Origin: Bacteroidales bacterium | GTDB lineage: Bacteria > Bacteroidota > Bacteroidia > Bacteroidales > UBA932 | Reading direction: 5' to 3' | DNA: 58,539 bases | Assembly: GCA_017651465.1 (NCBI GenBank) | Contig: JAGCCX010000041.1 | Coordinates: 1-58,539 of the forward strand | Shown here: piece by piece, positions 1-9,800 of the stretch | Numbering within the stretch: position 1 is the stretch's first letter | Layout of the letters: every line of letters starts with the position of its first letter | Notes under the pieces: generated by a model | Database searches by the model: none | Seen by the model: the letters and a program-made list of their open reading frames with translations, nothing else | What the model was told of the DNA's origin: nothing | Program-made: the position numbers and the translations under genes

Positions 1-4
1 ACAA

Positions 5-640
5 ATGAAAGCTGTACTTGACAATCTCATCGAACGTTATCCTGCCCTGGCCTGCTGCCGGGAGCAGATAGAAAAAGCTGCCGATATCCTGGTGGAATGT
101 TACCGGAATGACGGCAAGCTTCTGACAGCCGGAAACGGGGGGAGCGCCGCCGACGCCGAACACATAGTGGGAGAGATGATGAAGACTTTCTGTTACCAGA
201 AGACGCTTCCCGAAGGCTACGCCGAAGCGCTTTATGCCACCGACCCCGAGATGGGCGGCGTTCTTGCCAGCCATCTCCAGGGAGCGCTTCCCGCCATCGC
301 CCTGGACGGCCACATCTCCCTGAGCACCGCTTATATGAATGACTGTGAACCGCTGCTGTGCTTTGCCCAGCAAGTTGCCGGATATGGTCGCGAGGGAGAT
401 GTGCTGATGGGTATAAGTACCTCCGGCAACAGCCGCAACGTGCTTTATGCCGCAGTTGCGGCCAAGGCCCGCGGAATGAAAGTAATAGGCCTTACAGGCG
501 GGCGGGAGAATCGGCTTGAGAAATTCGCCGATGTTTGCATCAAGGTGCCCGAAACCCAAACTTACAAGGTTCAGGAACTGCACCTTCCTGTGTATCATTG
601 CATCTGCCTTATGGTAGAGAAGTATTTCTACGGAAAGTAA
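5..640 (+). CDS. gmhA: Phosphoheptose isomerase, SIS domain (GmhA-like)
   Basis: Probably converts sedoheptulose 7-phosphate to D-glycero-D-manno-heptose 7-phosphate, the first step toward the nucleotide-activated heptose used in lipopolysaccharide core or surface glycans; a cytosolic enzyme. The 211 residues show the SIS sugar-phosphate loop GNGGSAADAEH near residues 43-53, a second phosphate site GISTSGNSRNV near 136-146, and the late QELHLPVYHCICLMVE segment with the conserved His and Glu of GmhA. A stretch of about 30 residues after MMKTF (roughly 60-90) is longer than in short GmhA proteins. The next gene, 19 bases downstream, encodes the later heptose steps, which supports the assignment. 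The promoter lies outside the window, so earlier operon members may exist. Confidence 0.88.
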   Translation: MKAVLDNLIERYPALACCREQIEKAADILVECYRNDGKLLTAGNGGSAADAEHIVGEMMKTFCYQKTLPEGYAEALYATDPEMGGVLASHLQGALPAIALDGHISLSTAYMNDCEPLLCFAQQVAGYGREGDVLMGISTSGNSRNVLYAAVAAKARGMKVIGLTGGRENRLEKFADVCIKVPETQTYKVQELHLPVYHCICLMVEKYFYGK

Positions 641-659
641 GCACGGAGTATCCGGTTTG

Positions 660-1847
660 ATGGAAGTTATTATCCTGGCTGGAGGTTTAGGGACGCGCCT
701 CAGGAGCGTGGTGAGCGGGTTGCCCAAGTGTATGGCGCCCGTTGACGGCAAGCCTTTTTTGTGGTACCTGCTCGAGTACCTCAGGCTATTTAGCGTTACG
801 CATGTTGTCCTTAGCGTGGGGTATCTGCGTGAGGCCGTGCAGGACTGGGTGGAGCAGCACAAAGAGGAGTATCCTTTCCGCTTCAGTTTTGCCGTAGAGG
901 AGGAGCCCCTTGGCACTGGCGGAGGAATAGCGCTGGCCTCGTCTTTGGTTCACGGCCCCGAGGCGGTGGTTCTGAACGGTGACACTTTTTTTGACGCCGA
1001 CCTGGACGAACTGCTTGAACTGCGCCGCAGCAGCGGCCGCCCAATTGCTTTAGCTCTAAAGAAAATGCGCTCCTTCGACCGCTATGGTACGGTGGAACTC
1101 TCTTCTGAAGGATTGGTGACAGGTTTCCGCGAAAAGCAGTATTGCCCCGAAGGACTTATCAACGGAGGCGTTTACGCCCTTAATCTGGGGGCCGGTTTGT
1201 TTGACGGGCTGGGAGGAAAGTTTTCTTTTGAAAATGATGTGCTGGAGCCCTGCTGCAGGATGGAGAAAATCTGCGGAGTGGAGCAAAGCGGCTTTTTCCT
1301 GGATATAGGCATTCCCGCCGATTACGCCCTGGCGGGGGAGAGGCCGCAGTTGCTGCATCATCCGCGTAGCCTACAGGAAATAGTGCAAGCGGCCGGGGAA
1401 TTCGACACTTTGCTGCTCGACCGCGACGGGGTTATCAACCGACTGCATCCCGACGACTATATCAAAAACCCTGATGAGTTTGAATGGCTGCCCGGCGTCA
1501 AGGAGGCCCTGCGTGAGGCCGCCCTTAAGTTCCGGGGCATATACATAGTCTCCAATCAGCGCGGGGTCGGGAAGGGTATTATGAGCCGTGCTGCACTTGA
1601 TTCGCTGCATTCCTGGATGCTTCAGGAGATTGCGGCCGCGGGCGGGCGCATCGACGGCCTCTATATCTGCACCGCTCTCTCCGAAGACGACCCTTACCGA
1701 AAGCCGCAGACAGGAATGTTCGAAGACCTTATGCGCGACCATCCGGAGATTGACCCTGATACGACCCTTATGATTGGCGACAGTCCCTCCGACCGCCTGT
1801 TCGCCCGGCGTTGCCGTATTTCTTATTGTATGGTAAGAGAAGCTTGA
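660..1847 (+). CDS. Fused heptose-1-phosphate nucleotidyltransferase / GmhB-type HAD phosphatase
   Basis: Two enzymes in one 395-residue chain. Residues 1 to about 225 are a sugar nucleotidyltransferase of the HddC type: LAGGLGTRLRSV with the pyrophosphorylase G-G-x-G-T-R-L signature, then K in LPKCMAPVDGKPF, and NGDTFFDADL for metal binding. Residues from about 235 to the end are an HAD-IIIA phosphatase of the GmhB type: DRDGVINRLH (nucleophile and acid/base Asp), VSNQRGVGKG, YRKPQTGMF and MIGDSPSD. The Cys-rich zinc loop of E. coli GmhB is not visible. With gmhA this would give heptose phosphate activation; the C1 kinase (HddA or HldE) is not in the window. A TTG at 657 is a possible alternative start, but ATG at 660 fits the family. 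Whether GDP- or ADP-heptose is made cannot be told. Confidence 0.85.
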   Translation: MEVIILAGGLGTRLRSVVSGLPKCMAPVDGKPFLWYLLEYLRLFSVTHVVLSVGYLREAVQDWVEQHKEEYPFRFSFAVEEEPLGTGGGIALASSLVHGPEAVVLNGDTFFDADLDELLELRRSSGRPIALALKKMRSFDRYGTVELSSEGLVTGFREKQYCPEGLINGGVYALNLGAGLFDGLGGKFSFENDVLEPCCRMEKICGVEQSGFFLDIGIPADYALAGERPQLLHHPRSLQEIVQAAGEFDTLLLDRDGVINRLHPDDYIKNPDEFEWLPGVKEALREAALKFRGIYIVSNQRGVGKGIMSRAALDSLHSWMLQEIAAAGGRIDGLYICTALSEDDPYRKPQTGMFEDLMRDHPEIDPDTTLMIGDSPSDRLFARRCRISYCMVREA

Positions 1848-1862
1848 GGCGGCAGTCAGGGA

Positions 1863-1892
1863 TTGAATAATCAGAATTATTTTATATATTTG
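1863..1892 (+). promoter_or_regulatory. Bacteroidota-type promoter for the coiled-coil/zapA pair
   Basis: TTG at 1863-1865, 19 bases, then TATATTTG at 1885-1892, a perfect TAnnTTTG -7 box. The ATG of the next gene starts 5 bases after the box, so transcription probably begins at or almost at the start codon. Confidence 0.72.
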
Positions 1893-1897
1893 TTCCG

Positions 1898-2167
1898 ATG
1901 CTGGAAGATATTAAATCAAACATTGAGAAGCTGATCTCCCTCTACGAAACGGAGAAGCAGCGAGCCGACGCCCTGCAGGCCCAGTTGGAGCAGAGCCGCG
2001 AGACCATTGCCGCCTACAAAGAGAAGGTCACCGACCTGGACGGCCAGATTGACAATCTCCGTCTTCAGTATGCCTTTTCCGGGGCGGGCGATCCCGTGCT
2101 TGCCAAAGAACGCATTACCAAACTAATACGCGAAATCGACCGCTGTATCAAACTTCTCGAGAAATAG
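1898..2167 (+). CDS. Small coiled-coil protein upstream of zapA (ZapB-like position)
   Basis: An 89-residue charged protein whose first 55 residues form an uninterrupted heptad-rich coiled coil (SLYETEKQRADALQAQLEQ and following), with a C-terminal helix ending RITKLIREIDRCIKLLEK. No signal peptide or membrane span. It ends 2 bases before zapA, so the two are surely co-expressed. A short coiled-coil ORF before zapA is a common arrangement in Bacteroidales; a role as a divisome accessory comparable to ZapB is inferred from size, coiled coil and position only. Confidence 0.8.
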   Translation: MLEDIKSNIEKLISLYETEKQRADALQAQLEQSRETIAAYKEKVTDLDGQIDNLRLQYAFSGAGDPVLAKERITKLIREIDRCIKLLEK

Positions 2168-2169
2168 CT

Positions 2170-2454
2170 ATGGCACAGAATATAAAACTTAAGATAGCCG
2201 GCATAGAGTATCCTATGGTTGCCAATTCTCCCGAGATGGAAGAAACGATGCGTACCGCCGCAGACGAGATAAACCGCAAGTTCAACTCTTACGATCTCAA
2301 GTATCCGGACAAAACCACCCTGGACAAACTGATAATCGTAACCCTTAATGAAACGGTAAACCGCATCGCCTGCCAGAAAAAAATGCAGCAGCTGGGCACC
2401 GAAGCCAAAGCCCTGCAGGAAGATGTGGAGGCATATCTTGCCAAATTGAAATAA
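2170..2454 (+). CDS. zapA: Cell division protein ZapA
   Basis: A 94-residue cytosolic protein of the ZapA family, which binds FtsZ and bundles protofilaments at the division ring. It has the N-terminal beta segment NIKLKIAGIEYPMVANSPEMEE followed by a helix MRTAADEINRKFNSY and a long C-terminal helix (about 55-94) expected to form the antiparallel coiled-coil tetramer. Length is typical. It follows the coiled-coil gene by 2 bases and is followed by a structured non-coding region that looks like 6S RNA, the same zapA-ssrS neighbourhood known from other bacteria. Confidence 0.88.
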   Translation: MAQNIKLKIAGIEYPMVANSPEMEETMRTAADEINRKFNSYDLKYPDKTTLDKLIIVTLNETVNRIACQKKMQQLGTEAKALQEDVEAYLAKLK

Positions 2455-2458
2455 CGCT

Positions 2459-2622
2459 AAGCCGTCAGGCCCAAGAGGAGAAAACATCAAGTTTTTAACT
2501 TACCGGGTAAGCTCGGACCGGTGAAGGCAGGCCCGCCTCTGCAGCGGGATCCCCGAAACGGACCGGCCCCCAAATCATTCGAGCCAGACAATTTTCTGAC
2601 TATTCGGCTGACGGCTTTTTTT
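2459..2622 (+). ncRNA. ssrS: Probable 6S RNA
   Basis: The 160 bases after zapA contain no ORF but fold as one long closed hairpin. The 5' AGCCGTCA (from 2460) pairs with the 3' TGACGGCT (2609-2616), which runs into a T-tract (an intrinsic end). Inside, CCGGT (2519-2523 region) pairs with ACCGG (2562-2566 region) around a terminal CCCGC/GCGGG hairpin (about 2532-2549), leaving an open middle part, the overall shape of 6S RNA, which mimics an open promoter and binds housekeeping RNA polymerase. Location right after zapA matches known 6S genes. No covariance model was run, so the name is a strong guess. Confidence 0.58.
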
Positions 2623-2628
2623 ATACCA

Positions 2629-2659
2629 AAAGACCGGCCTCATAATGGGGCCGGTCTTT
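2629..2659. terminator. Bidirectional terminator between the zapA/6S unit and the SusCD operon
   Basis: Perfect 11-bp inverted repeat AAAGACCGGCC (2629-2639) and GGCCGGTCTTT (2649-2659) with a 9-base loop; A-tract on one side and T-tract on the other allow function in both directions between convergent units. Confidence 0.8.
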
Positions 2660-2680
2660 CGCATTTATGTACGAGTCAAT

Positions 2681-4948
2681 TTACGGCTGACTGATTTCAA
2701 GTACAGGGCTCATGTCACTACCTTTGAAACGGATTGTTCCCGTGGTAGGTACAGTTAATACCTTGCTTCCGTTAGCCTGCATAAGTGAGGTGGCCCTTAC
2801 ACGGAACTGAAGTTGGTCATTAACGGGATTCTTTGTCGTGTAATTGATTTCGAAAGGACAATTGTCGGTGTTCATGCACTCTATGGTGTATTCTACATCT
2901 GTCCCCTCAACAGTTGTCTTCTGCACTTCTGCGGCAGGTACCCAGCTGCCTCCGTCATTAACCTCGGCAATCCAGTGTTTGATGCCACCGGCGGAAGCCC
3001 TTATGGTGCCGGTGAAGTGAACGGTTGAACCTGCTTTGTATGTTCCTTCGAAATCGACGGTGAACAGCCAGTAATCGCCAATCCAAGGACCTTTCATATA
3101 CGGCTCACCGGTACCTCCGATGTTGCGTGAGAAGGCTTTGTTGGTGTCAATACTTGTCTTGTCGACATTAACATATGTGATGCGTCCTTTGCCTCCTTCA
3201 TTTGCGTCAATGTATTTGCCTCCGTCACCTTCTGAAGGATCGTTATCTCCAAGATAGCCGTCACTTTCACTGAATTTGCTCTCGTCACAGGCGAAAGTAG
3301 GACCATATACTTTGTAGTGGTCTTTATCCAGTTGCCATTTGGCCATAGATGATGCAGGGGCTTCAACATCTCCGCCACCACCACCGCTTCCGCTGCCTTC
3401 AGCGGGCACGACGAGGATGTTGTCCAGGTACCAGCGGTTCTGTTTGCGGTCAGGGTTGCTGATGGCAGGGTCAGCATTAGTAGGACGGATGATAATCCTG
3501 CTGCTACTGTCAATGCCGTTCAGCCTCAGTGATGCATGCTGCCACTCAATATTGCTTTTACCATCCTCCGTGGACTGTGCGGATTCGATTTCGGGGCTGA
3601 TTGCGTTGCTGCTTGCATCGCAAGTTCCGTTACCCATAATCTCTACGGTAAGTGTCATGAGGTCGGCTTTGAAAGCGGTTGTGACCTGCCAGCACCAGTC
3701 GAAGCTGAGTTCAACATCGGCAGTTCCGGAAATCTCGCTCATGGCGGGAAGGATTATACCTGAGTTGTAGCTGGTCTTACCGAACTTAAGGTAATTCTTC
3801 TGCAGATAAAGCGTACGGTTGTTTCCACTGTCGGGCGTACCGTCGGACCAATCCTGTCCGGCCCACCCCCAGATGTAACCGTAGCCGCGCTTGACCATCT
3901 CGTCGGTAAATCCGGCACATGTTGAAGCGGTGAAAACGTTGGGCGCTGTGGTGGAAGGATCGTTGTCCTTGACAGCGTCGCCTGCTCCTGATGCCGTTGT
4001 CCAAGGCTCAAGCCACTCGAAGTCATCGGTAAAATAAATAATCTGGTCAAGACCATTGTCCTGTGCTGCGGTCAGGAGCATGCTGATTTTGTTCCCGCTG
4101 ATACCAGTAATATAACCGGTAAGAGTAGCTTTGTGGCCGACAAGTGCGGCAAGACTGATTTCCGCAGGAGCAGTGGGAGCGATGCTCTTGCTTGCTCCTT
4201 CCACCTTTAGTGCGGAACCGTCATATACGCCGGAAACAGATGAGTAAAGGGGAGCGCCGGCTTCAATAGCATCTATTGTCGCTGTGATATCGTTAGCTGC
4301 TGGATAGGCAGGATCGGAGTGCGAATCCACCTTGAAGTTTTCGATATCGTTGACAACAGGCTGTCCGTCTTTTGTCTCCTTCACGCCATTGAAGCTGATA
4401 ATATCACCAATGGTAACTTTTTGCTTGAGCGGTATGAAGATGTTGGCTTTGCCGTCGGAGAGAACGGCATTGCTGCCGTCGGATGCCATCACTTGAGCGC
4501 CGCTGAAGTTTACGAACTGTCCGTCTTTAACTCCGGCAAGGTTACTTACAGTTGCGTCAACAGCCCCGCGATATTTGTCACCGGCCTGTACGACTATAAT
4601 GTATGAGTAACTTATCAGCCTTTTGCCGTGTATGGCAATTGTGTCGCGGCGAGGCATAAGAATGCCGCTGCCGTCCTTGTTGTCGGCGGCGGTTACCGTA
4701 ACGCCTTCAACTGTGCCTGAGCCGGAAGTCTGGGAGAGAGTAATCCAGTCGGGAGTGTCTGCAGTCCAGTCACCGTCAGAATAAACTGTAATGCTCTGTG
4801 GCTGTGCTCCAACGGCTTCGAATTGCAGCACGGAAGAGCTGGCTATAACTGCCTTGGCTACAGGATCCTTCTCCGTGGGTGTGCAAGAAACGCCCGCGCC
4901 AATCAATAGAGCCAGAAATGCGATAGAAAGAATTCTTTTCATGTTCAT
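2681..4948 (-). CDS. SusCD-associated BACON-domain lipoprotein
   Basis: A 755-residue surface lipoprotein, last gene of the minus-strand SusCD operon, starting 14 bases after susD ends; it occupies the SusE/SusF position and probably binds ligand outside the cell. It has a type II signal with Cys near residue 22 (GAGVSCTPTEKD). A BACON domain follows at about 35-115 (DWTADTPDWITLSQTSG), then a beta-rich OB-fold-like segment at about 125-215 (VKDGQFVNFSGAQVMASDG) like those called DUF5689. The middle is jelly-roll-like, a Gly-rich linker SGSGGGGGD lies near 525, and a C-terminal beta domain follows. No catalytic motif was recognised. If the OB-fold call is right, nucleic acid or another phosphodiester could be the ligand, but this is inference. 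Confidence 0.78.
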   Translation of the reverse strand: MNMKRILSIAFLALLIGAGVSCTPTEKDPVAKAVIASSSVLQFEAVGAQPQSITVYSDGDWTADTPDWITLSQTSGSGTVEGVTVTAADNKDGSGILMPRRDTIAIHGKRLISYSYIIVVQAGDKYRGAVDATVSNLAGVKDGQFVNFSGAQVMASDGSNAVLSDGKANIFIPLKQKVTIGDIISFNGVKETKDGQPVVNDIENFKVDSHSDPAYPAANDITATIDAIEAGAPLYSSVSGVYDGSALKVEGASKSIAPTAPAEISLAALVGHKATLTGYITGISGNKISMLLTAAQDNGLDQIIYFTDDFEWLEPWTTASGAGDAVKDNDPSTTAPNVFTASTCAGFTDEMVKRGYGYIWGWAGQDWSDGTPDSGNNRTLYLQKNYLKFGKTSYNSGIILPAMSEISGTADVELSFDWCWQVTTAFKADLMTLTVEIMGNGTCDASSNAISPEIESAQSTEDGKSNIEWQHASLRLNGIDSSSRIIIRPTNADPAISNPDRKQNRWYLDNILVVPAEGSGSGGGGGDVEAPASSMAKWQLDKDHYKVYGPTFACDESKFSESDGYLGDNDPSEGDGGKYIDANEGGKGRITYVNVDKTSIDTNKAFSRNIGGTGEPYMKGPWIGDYWLFTVDFEGTYKAGSTVHFTGTIRASAGGIKHWIAEVNDGGSWVPAAEVQKTTVEGTDVEYTIECMNTDNCPFEINYTTKNPVNDQLQFRVRATSLMQANGSKVLTVPTTGTIRFKGSDMSPVLEISQP

Positions 4949-4962
4949 AGCATTCTAAGTCG

Positions 4963-6837
4963 TTAGAAACTAAGACCGTCATTCCAGCCGGGGTTCTGGA
5001 CCAATTTATGGTTAAGAGAACGGTCATCAATAGGAATAGGATAGAAGTAGTCCCTGCTTTCATCGAACTTTATGTCTCCAATGTCGGTAAAAGCTTTATA
5101 CGGTTCAACGTAGCCCTTTTCTCCTTCGGAAAGGTTGATATCCGTGCCGAGCTTGAAGATATAAGTGGCTGTATTCTTGTCCGGGGCAATATCGCTTGAA
5201 CTGTAAAATACCACGTCCATTTTGCCGTCACCGTCCAGGTCGAAGGGTCCCTTGCCAGGGAAATAAACACCGTATATGGGCTGCTCAAGGCACTTGCCGC
5301 ATTTCCAGCGGATAAGGTCAGTGTAGCGGAAGCTCTCCTGTGCCAGCTCAACTGCACGTTCACGGCGGATTTCAAGAATGACGCCCTTGTTTGCTCCGCT
5401 TACATTAGTGTAGCCCCATTTTTCGGAGGACAAGAACGGGTCGGGATTGGCGTTGGCCTGGGCCATATCCATATCGGGCATGCCCACACGCTTGCGAATC
5501 TTATTGATGGACATATCCAAGTCGGCTTGAGTGAGTGTTCCCAATTCGGCCTTAGCCTCAGCATAATTGAGATACACCTCAGCCAGCCTGTATACAGGCA
5601 TGTCGTTGTAAGACCTGTCAAACTTGTCATTTGAGGCATTCCCTTCCGGCATGAGCCACTTAGCGGTATGATAACCTGTGAGGGTAATGCCGGGATCGAC
5701 TCCCAGGGCATTCTGGGAATAACTGTAAACTTTGCTCTTTTCAACGAGCCTGTAATGCTTGGGGATGCGTATGGTCTGTGCCATACGGGGGTCGCGGTCT
5801 TTAACTTCATCGCTGAATTGCATCGTCTCCCAGCCTTGTTTATCAGTAAAACGAGTACCATCCTTCATCAAATATGAACAGGCCAGTTTGCGTGTCATAC
5901 TGATACGCCCCTGAGAGTTCATCAGAGCCATTGCGGTGGCATTATGCCACTGTTCAAGGGAGTTGTCAAAATTGATTGCCAGGATGAACTCGTCGTTGTT
6001 AGCCTCATATTCGGAGAATAGTACGGCGTAGTCCAACTCGGGATGACCTGTCGTGTAGAGCTTGTGGGGGCTCTGAGTCATAATCACGTTGGCTGCTTCA
6101 GCACTCTGCTCAAGATACCACTTCCAGTCTTTCCAATCCGAAGTGTCCCAGTTACCCTTGTTAAGGGTAGCATAATCGGGATGATACTTACGGAAAGTAC
6201 CTTCAAACAGGCAGAACTGGGCTTTGAGTGCGTATGCGGCCCATTTGGTTACGCGGAAGTGCAACCCGGTGGGGTAAGCAGAAGGAAGATGCTCGCATGC
6301 GAAATCAACGTCTTTAATCATATTCTGCATAACCAGCTCACGTGAATCACGAGGTGCGTAGAGAGTAAGGGAGTCGTCGGACTGGATCTCATGGTCAATC
6401 CATGGAACATCGCCAAAGCGTTTTACTTTGTCGAAATAATTGTAGGCACGGAAAAAGCGGCACACGGCTGCATATTGATCCTTAGCTACCTGATCCTCGC
6501 AGTTGGTTTCCATATACGCAAGAGCGAGGTTAAGTTTTCGAAGGTCTCCCCAGCTCCAGCCACTGCCGGAACGGGGAACGATCCTGTTGCTTCCTCCCTT
6601 TATGACATCGGAAGGCGTGGTTTTTATGTAATGGTCACTTTGTTCGTTGTATGGCTCCTTGGGCAGAAGGTTGTTGTACAACGAGTTTGTGAATAACTGC
6701 AGTTCGGTCTCAGACTTGAAATAGGTTTCCGGGGTCATTTTGTCTTTAGGGAACCTATCGAGAATGTCGTCACAGGCAGTGAGCCCGATAATGGCAGTTG
6801 CAAGAAGTACTATATACTTTTTCATATCAATGTTCAT
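4963..6837 (-). CDS. SusD/RagB family nutrient-binding lipoprotein
   Basis: A 624-residue outer-membrane lipoprotein that caps the SusC transporter and delivers ligand. The lipobox is GLTACDDILDRFPKD, and the signature opening of RagB proteins follows (TPETYFKSETELQLFTNSLYNN). TPR-like helical repeats occupy about 85-300, and the C-terminal RagB part has MPVYRLAEVYLNYAEAKAE (near 400) and IRRERAVELAQESFRYTDLIRW (near 490). ATG at 6837 begins 16 bases after the susC stop; an internal ATG at 6825 would start directly at MKKYIVLL and is an equally good signal peptide start. Substrate cannot be read from sequence. Confidence 0.93.
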   Translation of the reverse strand: MNIDMKKYIVLLATAIIGLTACDDILDRFPKDKMTPETYFKSETELQLFTNSLYNNLLPKEPYNEQSDHYIKTTPSDVIKGGSNRIVPRSGSGWSWGDLRKLNLALAYMETNCEDQVAKDQYAAVCRFFRAYNYFDKVKRFGDVPWIDHEIQSDDSLTLYAPRDSRELVMQNMIKDVDFACEHLPSAYPTGLHFRVTKWAAYALKAQFCLFEGTFRKYHPDYATLNKGNWDTSDWKDWKWYLEQSAEAANVIMTQSPHKLYTTGHPELDYAVLFSEYEANNDEFILAINFDNSLEQWHNATAMALMNSQGRISMTRKLACSYLMKDGTRFTDKQGWETMQFSDEVKDRDPRMAQTIRIPKHYRLVEKSKVYSYSQNALGVDPGITLTGYHTAKWLMPEGNASNDKFDRSYNDMPVYRLAEVYLNYAEAKAELGTLTQADLDMSINKIRKRVGMPDMDMAQANANPDPFLSSEKWGYTNVSGANKGVILEIRRERAVELAQESFRYTDLIRWKCGKCLEQPIYGVYFPGKGPFDLDGDGKMDVVFYSSSDIAPDKNTATYIFKLGTDINLSEGEKGYVEPYKAFTDIGDIKFDESRDYFYPIPIDDRSLNHKLVQNPGWNDGLSF

Positions 6838-6853
6838 TTATCGGTTTCACACA

Positions 6854-9800
6854 TCAGAATGTAATATCAATACCAAACATGAAGGATTTCTGCCACGGGT
6901 AAAATGCACGGTTGTAGCTTCCGTCGCGGTTAAGGGCTCCTTCAGGATCGATGTAAATTGAATGCTTCTTAAGAGGGGACCAGTATTGCAGGTTCTCTCC
7001 GCTGAAGTACACACGGACTTTTTCCAGTCCGATTACGCGCGTAGCTTTCTGGGGTACGGTGTAGCCAATAGAAAGATTCTTTAAACGCAAGTATCTTACG
7101 TTTTGCAGGTATCTGGTATTGGCATGGTAGAGTTGTCCCTTGCTGTTATATGCAAGATAAGCTACGGCTCGGGGGAAGTATGCGTCGGTATTGTCATAGT
7201 CCCAGCACTTGTCCAGGAAGTTCTGGGGAAGGTAAGATGTCATTGGCTGCGAGAAGGGGCCCCAGAATGCGAAGGACCTGTACTCGGGATACCAATAGTG
7301 GTCACCCGTACCCTGGAAGAAGATGGAGAAGTCAAATCCTCTGTAGTCTGCACCAAGAGTGATACCATAAGACAAACGGGGCAGGCTGTTACCTATGATA
7401 CGGCGGTCACCGGGGTCGTCCACAGAGTTTCCGCCTATTCCGATAATGCCGTCAGGCTCGTCGGAAATAACATTTCCGTCTGCGTCACGTGTCGTTTTGC
7501 CTCCGATATCCAGATACTTCAGGTCTCCTGCTTTCCATACTCCGCCGGGAATCTTGCCGTTGATGTAAGCCAAATTGACCAGGCTTGCATATTCGGCTGC
7601 TTCTTCGTCGGTCTGGAACAGGTCATCGGCCACGAATCCCCAAATCTCTCCAAGGTGCTGCCCTTCATAGTAATCTTTCGCAAAAGACTTGTCGGGATTG
7701 TTGTACTTGGTAATCCAGGAATCGTAGTTGCTTAATGTGCCGCGGATGCTGTATCCGAAAGGCGCGCCCCAAAGTTTGAAGGAATCTCTCCAGCTAAGCG
7801 AAAGCTCATATCCTTGAGTGCGAAGGTCGGCCGTGTTCTGTTTGGGCGGGTCGGCACCATATACATTAGGCAAAGGTACACCGTCTGTAAGCATGTTCTT
7901 GGTATCTCGGATGTAGGCCTCTGCGGTAAACTCCAAACGGTTATTAAACAGGGCGGCATCAAGACCGAGATTCCATTGCTCCGAGGTCTCCCATGTAAGG
8001 TCACCTGCATTAGGCGCGGATACATTGGTATACTTGGCTACAGTTGTAGATTCACCAAAGCTGAAGGTATTGAAATCGTGAGGATTGATTGTACGGATAT
8101 ACAGGTAGTTGCTCACGGCCTGGTTGCCAAGCGTACCAAATGAAGCACGGAGTTTGAGATTATTGACCGTAGTCTTGAGAGGCTTGAAGAATGGCTCTTC
8201 TGAAATTCGCCAACCGGCTGAAGCAGAAGGGAAGAAGCCCCAACGGTGACCGCGTGCGAAGCGTGAAGTTCCGTCATAACGGCCGGATACTTCAAACAGG
8301 TAACGACCTTTATAGTCGTAGTTGGCTCGCCCGAAGAAACCAAGCAGAGCATATTCGTTCTGGCCTCCGCTAACCGTCATCAAAGTGGAGCCGTCCTCCG
8401 CTGCACCCACAAGGTCGAAGTCGTTCAGGGTCTCGCTGAGAAGGTGCTGGCCGGTTCCTCCCACTGACTTGGAATCGAATGTCTCGTAGTTGCCGCCAGC
8501 CATCAACGTTACGTGGTGTGCGTCTCCGAATGTGTTTTCATAAGTGCCGTAAACATTGGCATTGTAGTAATTCGATACCGCCGTACCTTCCGTTAACTCA
8601 TCAAGACCAGCTCCCTGATCGTAAAACTTGATAACATCGTCCGGATACTGGCGATACGGCAACTTTGTGCGTCGGGCGGTATCGCGGTTTGCCCGGAAGC
8701 GGTAGGTGAAGTTGGCGGTAAGAGTAAACTGCTTTACCGGCGTAATCTTGAGTTCAGTCATATTGCTGAATTCAGTCCTGCGGGTAAGGTTGATATCTTT
8801 GCCTTCTCCAAAAACGATATGACGTCCGTTACCAACTGCATAAGAGCCGTTAAGTACACCGTCGGCGGGAAGATAAACCCAGCTTCCGTCAGGATTCTTG
8901 AGGGGGAAGCAAGGCAAAGCGTGTGCGGCACTGTAAGCAATAGCGTTCTGAGTATTATCTACGCCGATGTAGTCGTATACAGAATTGTAGAATGCTGTAT
9001 TATTGCTCAAGCGCATGTACTTGTTAATCGCAAAATCCACCTTTGAGCGGAGATTGACCTTGCTGAACACGTCGGGACGTTGCTTGATGATGCCGGTCTG
9101 ACGGTCGTAACCACCGGAAACAAAGTACCGCATACTCTTGTTGCCGCCGGACAAGGAAATATTGTGCTGCTGCACAGGATGCTGGTCATTAAACAGGGAA
9201 TGCCACCAGTCGGTGTTGGCGTAGTACCGCCACTGGTCTTTGCCATTGATGGTTTTGCGCACTACCCAGGGGCGTTCGGGATTCTCCACTTTGTCATTAA
9301 CACGGGCAAGGAGTTCCATCATATCTTCATCGTTGTAGAGGATGTAGTTGGAACCTTCAGATGCCATACGGAACTTGTTGATAGTGTACACCGACCAGTA
9401 ACCGGTGGTTTCATAATCGGTGGATGTCGTGGGCTCTTCCCAGCCAAAGCGGCCGCTGTAACGGACAGTGGCTTTACCGGAAGTTTCAGAGCCCTGCTTT
9501 GTGGTAACAAGTATTACTCCGTATGCTGCACGCGCACCGTAAACTGCTGCGGCGGCAGCATCTTTGATGACTGAGATAGATGCCACATCATTTGGATTGA
9601 CGCGGTTAATATCTCCAACGGCACCATCCACAAGAACGAGCGGGTCGGCTCCGTTGATAGAAGTATAACCTCGGATGTTGAGCGAACCGGTGGTGCCTGG
9701 CACACCGGAAGAAGTGGTGATGTTGAGTCCGGGGACAGAACCTTGCAACATCGTTGATAGTGAGTGGGCCGAACGATTTTCAAGCTCTTTGGCCTCTACG

